Positions 60,034-64,000 of a stretch of DNA of 64,000 nucleotides are shown here, in pieces; position 1 is the first letter of the stretch, and every line of letters begins with the position of its first letter. Position numbers and translations under genes: made by a program. Origin of the DNA: Candidatus Rifleibacterium amylolyticum (lineage in GTDB: Bacteria; Muiribacteriota; Ozemobacteria; Ozemobacterales; Ozemobacteraceae); contig JAACJG010000019.1 in NCBI GenBank assembly GCA_009917695.1, positions 1-64,000 on the forward strand. The letters run 5' to 3'. The notes beneath the pieces were generated by a model. It made no database searches and was not told the origin of the DNA. It worked only from the letters and a program-made list of their open reading frames with translations.

Positions 60034-60511
60034 CTGCGACCTGGTTATAGCTTTCAATAAGCAGCTGTGTGTGCTCAAAAATAATGAAGCCTTTTTCCAT
60101 GCCAGCGGCTATATAATATGGAACAAGATCTATAACATTTTTGAACCAGCGCATTTTGCTGAGTTTCAATTCAGTTTTCTGCAAGTATGATTCAGACAGA
60201 GTTTCAATATCTCTAAAGTCAGAGATGACAAAGTTATCAGATTTCAGCATGCCAACAAGCTGCCTGGTAATTGTTTCCGCTCCAGGCTCATCTTTTGCAA
60301 TATCCCAGCACACAAACAGACCAGATAGTAAACCGTAAAATTCTGCCAAGGCCTTAAGATCGACTACTTCAGAAAGAGCACTTGCAAGAGTTGTGTCAAT
60401 TGAGCCGCAGAAGTCAAAGGCAGGAAGAGGCTCACGGTACCGACGACCGGCAGCAATTATTTCACACGCTTTGCCAAAGTATTTATGAGAGCCTTTATTG
60501 TTAACAAGCAT
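60014..60511 (-). CDS. Hypothetical island protein
   Basis: The 165-residue product is helical and hydrophilic with scattered aromatic residues (LKALAEFYGLLSGLFVCWDI, KNVIDLVPYYIAAGMEKGF). There is no signal peptide; the hydrophobic patches are too short for confident membrane spans. Family not recognised. GGAGA lies upstream of the ATG. Its end overlaps the integrase start by 20 nt, so both are made from one transcript. A role linked to integration or excision is possible, from position only. Confidence 0.65.
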   Translation of the reverse strand: MLVNNKGSHKYFGKACEIIAAGRRYREPLPAFDFCGSIDTTLASALSEVVDLKALAEFYGLLSGLFVCWDIAKDEPGAETITRQLVGMLKSDNFVISDFRDIETLSESYLQKTELKLSKMRWFKNVIDLVPYYIAAGMEKGFIIFEHTQLLIESYNQVADGSQKA

Positions 60512-60589
60512 ATTATAAATCTCCTGTAAAAAATTAGTTATCTAAGGCTGCTGTAAACGTGTTTGCTCAACAATCAGCAGCGGTTTTTG

Positions 60590-60615
60590 TAAAAGGCAGG
60601 GGCTTGCGCCCCTGC
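60590..60615 (-). terminator. Terminator after the excisionase-like gene
   Basis: GCAGGGG (60596-60602), 6-nt loop, CCCCTGC (60609-60615). Minus-strand U-tract CCTTTTAC follows. It separates the regulator-replication block from the integrase block. Confidence 0.75.
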
Positions 60616-60619
60616 AATC

Positions 60620-60853
60620 TCACTCTGGTAGAGCGAGGTTTAGAGCGTAATTCGGTAGATTTTCCATAAATCGGTCAACTTCGTGCCGGTCATAGATCTT
60701 CTTTCGGATGCCAGGCAACTGGCGTGGAGTAAGAGCAGGAGCTATTTTGTCAATAAATACCTGCTCACAGAAACCGGTTAACTCGGCGGCCTCTGCAGCA
60801 TTCAGCCATCTGGCAAATGCAAGGCGCTGCCAGTTGATAGGTTTTCGTTTCAT
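60620..60853 (-). CDS. Excisionase-like / MerR-type small DNA-binding protein
   Basis: The 77-residue protein has a winged-helix pattern: RWLNAAEAAELTGFCEQVFI as helix-turn-helix and RKKIYDRHEVDRFMENL as wing and last helix. Size and pattern fit excisionases and Cox-like control proteins of phages and islands, which bend DNA at att sites or repress the integrase. It follows the broken primase with an 18-nt gap and is closed by a terminator. The exact role is not readable. Confidence 0.65.
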   Translation of the reverse strand: MKRKPINWQRLAFARWLNAAEAAELTGFCEQVFIDKIAPALTPRQLPGIRKKIYDRHEVDRFMENLPNYALNLALPE

Positions 60854-60871
60854 AATTTGATTATCTGCCTT

Positions 60872-61159
60872 TCAATGCTGAATTACAGAGGTCAAAACCG
60901 TGGCTTCGTTATGTTGGTCCCGGGAAGAATCTCTTTGAATCCCGCAATCGAGCCACAACCTCAAATCAAGACCGCTTTTGAATGCTTCGGTATGATCTTT
61001 GCCATAGCTACGAAGAACGGGCCAAAGACGAGCATTGCCAAAGGCGTGAAGCCATAATAGCGAAGCGTTTTGACCGGCGCGGTCGTTATCCAGAGAGACA
61101 AGAATTTTTGAAGCACAAGCGAGAGCCTTATTTGCAGAATGTGCTGTGTTAAAAGTCAA
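60872..61159 (-). pseudogene. Primase, C-terminal fragment (TOPRIM end)
   Basis: The frame contains KILVSLDNDRAGQNASLLW, the metal-binding DxD part of a DnaG-type TOPRIM domain, but lacks the zinc finger and the first Glu of TOPRIM. Those are encoded at 62428-63258 in the same direction. The two pieces are most simply one primase gene split by the 61160-62427 insertion. Only a TTG could start this piece, about 15 codons after an in-frame TAG. Whether it is expressed alone is doubtful. Confidence 0.7.
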
Positions 61160-61254
61160 GTCGTTTTTGCTCTACACAGGCTAATTTCCTTATAATTTTC
61201 AGTGAAAGACTCTCCTTTCCTGGCCAGCGCCCTTGCCTGCCGAAGAAGTTTATT

Positions 61255-61945
61255 CTCAACGACACAGCGGCGAATGTCGCAATGTTTCAACGACATGGAC
61301 ATAGAAAACAACACAGCCCTTGCGAGTTGTACGCTGGAAAAGAAAGGCAGCTGAATTCGTCGCAGCTGCTCATAAACGACTATTAGCCAGTCAGGAACGC
61401 CTGGTTTTTAGAGAAAGGTTCGTAGCATCACCATAGACACAGTGAAGCGGTTTCAGCTTGGCTGGAATGACGAGGATAGATATCACTATCGCTTTAACAG
61501 GGATTGCCGGAAGTCCACTTCGAAAGAGATGGCAGGCTGGAAAGAGCTCGCTGGTTGCCTCGTGGGATTGTCATTCCGTCTTATTCAATATCCCCAGGCG
61601 ACTGTTGCGCCTCAAGATCAGGCGTCCTGATGTTTAGCACCGAAACGACTACTGACTGAGATATGTGCGTTTGCGGCGGCTCCGTTGCCAGCCTTCTTCT
61701 ACGGCCCTGCAAAATCTGTTTTCGTTGTTGTCAGGTCAGACTTGATGCAATAGCTACCTCGGCCAGGAATGCGTCGGCGACGCCTATGGCGATAGGCGAG
61801 CACTATGAATCAGCTTGGTCATTATATATTCACCTTGTAGGTGAATATATGTGCTACATATCCATGAACATTGATTTGTAGGAGCTTTCTACCACATCTC
61901 GGCTTGAGTAGAAAGAAGGAGGTGAATAAACTAATCTCGGTCATT
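61255..61945 (+). repeat. Degenerate inverted copy of the primase region (left arm)
   Basis: Read on the plus strand, this stretch follows the minus-strand primase sequence of 63011-62327 (for example GAAGCGGTTTCAGCTTGGCTGG, TTGCCTCGTGGGATTGTC, ATGAATCAGCTTGGTC, shown in part). It has dense substitutions and short indels, by eye at about one base in eight. All primase frames are broken. The copy includes the terminal hairpin ATATATTCACC/GGTGAATATAT. Confidence 0.75.
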
Positions 61946-61989
61946 GGTACCTTGATACCGCTTGCAGAATGTTTAGCCCACCTTCCCCT

Positions 61990-62064
61990 TACCTTAAAAC
62001 TAAGACAGCATTAGGCCTTGTGATTGCCGCATTCAGCCGTAATGAATAATGATAGTTTAAGGTA
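61990..62064 (+). ncRNA. Possible IS110 end / bridge-RNA-like hairpin
   Basis: TACCTTAAAACT (61990-62001) pairs with AGTTTAAGGTA (62054-62064) with one bulged A, enclosing a 52-nt loop. It lies just upstream of the IS110 transposase start, where IS110-group elements encode their guide (bridge) RNA. The location and a long stem-loop are the only support. Confidence 0.3.
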
Positions 62065-62105
62065 GGGTTCATTCTAACAAGTTTGAACAGATGTAGATTA
62101 TTGTA

Positions 62106-62341
62106 ATGAAAAAAACTGATCGTCCGACCTATCTTGGCATAGACGTGTCAAAGAAAGTCTTGATTGCTGCTTGTATGGAACAGAGCGCAGGGCGCAGCTT
62201 TAACAACTTAACAAACTTTCGACCGTGCAAAAGATCGCCATTCAAGATTTCTCCCCGACATGCCGCGTTGTTCTGGAAGCCACCGGCGTGTATCATTCCG
62301 CTTCTTTTGTTGAATTTGTAAGTCCAAATGACCGAGATTAG
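62106..62341 (+). pseudogene. IS110-family transposase, N-terminal fragment with frameshift
   Basis: ATG at 62106 opens MKKTDRPTYLGIDVSKKVLI, the RuvC-like DEDD start of IS110-family transposases (Asp13 catalytic). After about 38 residues the frame is lost; it continues in another frame from 62222 with KIAIQDFSPTCRVVLEATG and VYHSASFVEF, again typical of IS110. The gene is cut off at 62341, where the inverted arm begins. The C-terminal transposase-20 domain is missing, so it is inactive. Confidence 0.75.
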
Positions 62342-63011
62342 CTTATTCACCTTCCTTCTTTCTACCTGAAGCTTATCGGTAGAAAGCTCCTTACAAATCA
62401 ATGTTCATGGACATGCAGCACATATATTCACCACAAGGTGAATATATAATGACCAAGCTGATTCATAGTGCCGCCTATCGCCATAGGCGTTGCCAGATCG
62501 CCGCATTCCTGGCCGAGAAGTATTGCATCAAGTTCAGATTCGACAACAACGAAAACAGATTTTGCAGGGCCGAAGAAGGCTGGCGCAACGGAGCCGCCGC
62601 AAACGAATACATATCTCGGGTCAGTGTCGTTTTGCAAAGCAACATCAGGACGCCTGATCTTGAGGCGCAACAGTTCGTCAGATATTGAATAAGACGGAAT
62701 GACAATCCCACGAGGCAACCAAAGAGTTTTCCGCCTGCCATTCTCTTTAGTGACTTCCGGCAATCCCCAGCCAGGCCGATAGTGATATCTATCCTTGTCA
62801 TTCCAGCCAAGCTGAAACCGCTTCACTGTGTCTATGGTGATGCCACGAACCTTCTGCAACCAGGCAAGCTGTTCCGGACTGGCCAATAGTCGTTTGTGAG
62901 CAGCTGCGACGAATTCAGCCGCCTTCTTTTTCCACAACTCGCAAGGGGTTGTGTGTTGCTTTATGTCCATGTCGCCGGAAACATTGCGACATTCGCCGCT
63001 GTGTCGCTGAG
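62327..63011 (-). repeat. Right arm of the inverted duplication (intact primase side)
   Basis: The partner of 61255-61945. This arm keeps the primase frame open. Next to the centre, about 100 nt (62327-62427) are not primase-like but are shared by both arms. They contain the hairpins CTTTCTACC...GGTAGAAAG and ATATATTCACC-ACAA-GGTGAATATAT (62422-62447). The primase frame ends inside the latter. Confidence 0.75.
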
Positions 63012-63258
63012 ACCCTGGCTCTCTGGCTTCAAAACCTGCCAGATTACGAGCCTCAATAAAGCTTAGTCCATCAACGTTTCGAATCAGGTCTATAATATCG
63101 CCAGACTTATTGCAGCCTCGACAATAATAACGGCCGCGATCTGGCCAGAAGGTAAAACGATCATTGCCACCACATACGGGGCAAGGGCTGCACCATTCAA
63201 CTGCAGTCTTCTGCTTAGCAGTAATGCCTTTCTGATTGAGATATTCAATAATATTCAT
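62428..63258 (-). pseudogene. Phage/island primase, N-terminal part (zinc finger and start of TOPRIM)
   Basis: From ATG 63258 this encodes 276 residues. The DNA-binding zinc ribbon is CSPCPVCGGNDRFTFW plus YYCRGC near residues 25-50, followed by DIIDLIRNVDGLSFIEARNL. The start of TOPRIM is SVFVVVESELDAILLGQE, with its catalytic Glu. The rest of TOPRIM is missing; translation ends FTLW at the insertion. The remaining part lies at 60872-61159. Intact, such proteins prime island replication and often fuse to a helicase. The first ATG of the frame (63366) would overlap the upstream gene by 41 nt, so 63258 is preferred. Confidence 0.75.
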
Positions 63259-63325
63259 AAATTTTGAGCTTTTCAGCCTCCTTCGTTTGTCCTGGTGCAA
63301 CTTGAATTCTGCAAAGTCACACCAG

Positions 63326-63697
63326 TCAGTCGGTATGGCTTCTAATTTCCAACTGTTCCCGATCATCTTCGGGCTGCTGGTATTTGAGCCAGTTGGTAAT
63401 CGTTATGATTCTGCCACCGTTGCTGCTTTCCTGGGTTATCATCTGCTCAGATTCAAACAGATTCAGAACTCTTTTAACCTTGTTCTTATCGATACGGTAT
63501 TTTTCAGAGATGCTGATACTGCTGGTGATAAGCTGACCGGGAAGCAAAAAGAATTTCTTACCCCTGAAAGAAACTGAATAGGGTTTATGTGCTGCCTTCA
63601 ATAACAGAAACAGCCAGACAGCGGCATGGTCTGCATCTCTGGAGACAACAGGATTTTTAAGAGAGCAGCGATAAAGCTTGATGTAACCTGATTGCAT
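63326..63697 (-). CDS. Phage replisome-organiser-type winged-helix protein
   Basis: The 123-residue protein resembles the N-terminal winged-helix domain of phage replication initiators: GYIKLYRCSLKNPVVSRDAD, AVWLFLLLKAAHKPY, LLPGQLITSSISISEKYRI and RIITITNWLKYQQPE. In phages this domain binds the replication origin and a C-terminal DnaD-like part loads the helicase; here only the first domain is present. It is followed by the primase, so it likely starts island replication with it. The ATG lies 25 nt after the AlpA-like stop. Confidence 0.75.
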   Translation of the reverse strand: MQSGYIKLYRCSLKNPVVSRDADHAAVWLFLLLKAAHKPYSVSFRGKKFFLLPGQLITSSISISEKYRIDKNKVKRVLNLFESEQMITQESSNGGRIITITNWLKYQQPEDDREQLEIRSHTD

Positions 63698-63722
63698 TCG
63701 CAGCCCCTTTCTGATTCAGGAA

Positions 63723-63923
63723 TCATTTGCAGGGGTTTTCAATGAATGCCCGGATATCTTCAACCCGCCAGAAAGTGCAGCGGCCGTTCTTTATCGGCTT
63801 CGGAAATTTGCCTGACTTGACCCAGTTCCAGATCGTGGCGCGGCAGAGGGGGATGAACTGTAAAATTTGATTCAGTCTGATCAGACCGGTTTCGGGCAGC
63901 TTTGCGGTTGTCTCTATTTTCAT
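63723..63923 (-). CDS. AlpA-family transcriptional regulator
   Basis: The 66-residue protein is a typical AlpA/MerR-like winged-helix regulator: GLIRLNQILQFIPLCRATIW (recognition helix), then NWVKSGKFPKPIKNGRCTFW and RVEDIRAFIE. In phage-inducible islands AlpA is the master activator of the replication genes; in P4-like prophages it controls excision. It is first in the visible minus-strand island operon, directly before the replication genes. GGCGGTGGC lies before the ATG. Confidence 0.85.
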   Translation of the reverse strand: MKIETTAKLPETGLIRLNQILQFIPLCRATIWNWVKSGKFPKPIKNGRCTFWRVEDIRAFIENPCK

Positions 63924-64000
63924 GCTGCCACCGCCTGATTGTCAGGTTGCCGGTGTCTGCTGCAGACAAGCTGGGCTAATTGCAGGTTACTGTATTCGGC

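Larger units (their letters stand above)
52371..64000 (-). mobile_element. Integrated genetic island, satellite/PICI-like (right end outside window)
   Basis: Gene content changes abruptly here. Island genes include a tyrosine integrase, excisionase-like and AlpA-like regulators, a phage-type replication winged-helix protein, a primase, a serine recombinase and a tape-measure-like protein, all on the minus strand. AlpA, primase/replication and integrase together are the core of Gram-negative phage-inducible chromosomal islands. No capsid, terminase, portal or conjugation gene is present. The left end is placed at the tRNA-like remnant at 52371; the right end lies beyond 64000. Confidence 0.7.

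Noticed and set aside
61442-61881. Plus-strand ORFs of 62 and 72 residues
   Set aside because: They are pieces of the degenerate inverted primase copy in shifting frames.
61255-63011. Diversity-generating retroelement (template/variable repeat)
   Set aside because: Differences between arms are not limited to adenines, include indels, the arms are inverted, and there is no reverse transcriptase.

Overview
The window looks like chromosomal DNA of a Gram-negative-type bacterium outside the well-studied phyla, probably assembled from a metagenome. It begins with the 5' end of a 16S rRNA gene. It then encodes many signal-peptide proteins, giant tetratricopeptide-repeat (TPR) proteins, several membrane-bound SpoIIE-type phosphatases, beta-propellers and secreted zinc proteases with FlgD/T9SS-like C-termini. 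That mix would fit a candidate phylum such as Riflebacteria, but this is an inference; a full 16S sequence would settle it.

Layout. 1-713: start of a minus-strand rRNA operon with a good promoter (TTGACG-17 nt-TAAGAT) and a long leader carrying palindromes. 714-4160: an XdhC-like gene, then a plus-strand operon of an orphan DNA methyltransferase, a DivIVA-domain protein, a DUF167 protein and a small membrane protein. 4333-16144: a secreted phospholipase C/S1-nuclease-like enzyme, a HEAT-repeat protein below a 1,927-residue exported TPR protein, a small TPR protein and a secreted zinc metallopeptidase. 16328-24671: sugar-uptake and cell-wall genes: a substrate-binding protein fused to a MalF-like permease, a MalG-like permease, a BadF/GlcNAc-kinase-type kinase, an N-acetylmuramoyl-alanine amidase, a SpoIID-type protein and NagB. 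Together they suggest salvage of peptidoglycan amino sugars. 24764-33750: two more secreted zinc proteases, a SpoIIE phosphatase, a previously hidden 57-residue membrane protein, and exported zinc-ribbon and propeller proteins. 33858-45157: a hypothetical gene overlapping ccsA tail to tail, the ccsA/resB cytochrome c maturation pair, and an operon of a TPR protein and two large HAMP-SpoIIE phosphatases, followed by a small lipoprotein. 45425-52295: a SUI1/YciH factor, an NHL-type propeller, an EFR1 flavodoxin-ferredoxin, a long propeller protein, asnS and a pRiA4b ORF-3 protein.

From about 52370 to the right edge lies a mobile island, read almost entirely on the minus strand. In transcription order it carries an AlpA-like regulator, a replication winged-helix protein, a broken primase, an excisionase-like protein, an unknown protein, a tyrosine integrase, a non-coding tandem repeat of about 550 bp per unit, a lone tape-measure-like protein, a serine recombinase, an HTH protein, a 57-residue protein and an HNH-like protein. 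The module resembles phage-inducible chromosomal islands/satellites, although no capsid or packaging gene is visible. The primase is split by a 1.27 kb insertion containing an IS110-family fragment and a degenerate inverted copy of the primase itself.

The most interesting signals are: (1) the duplicated non-coding unit with paired terminators, and the 10-bp TTGTCATT iterons it shares with the recombinase control region; (2) the orphan tape-measure-like gene beside it; (3) the inverted duplication around IS110; (4) a dispersed 250-bp element with 17-bp perfect terminal inverted repeats; (5) identical palindromes at the predicted +1 of both rRNA and asnS transcripts; (6) the binding-protein-permease fusion; (7) two 57-aa genes, one coupled by an ATGA overlap.
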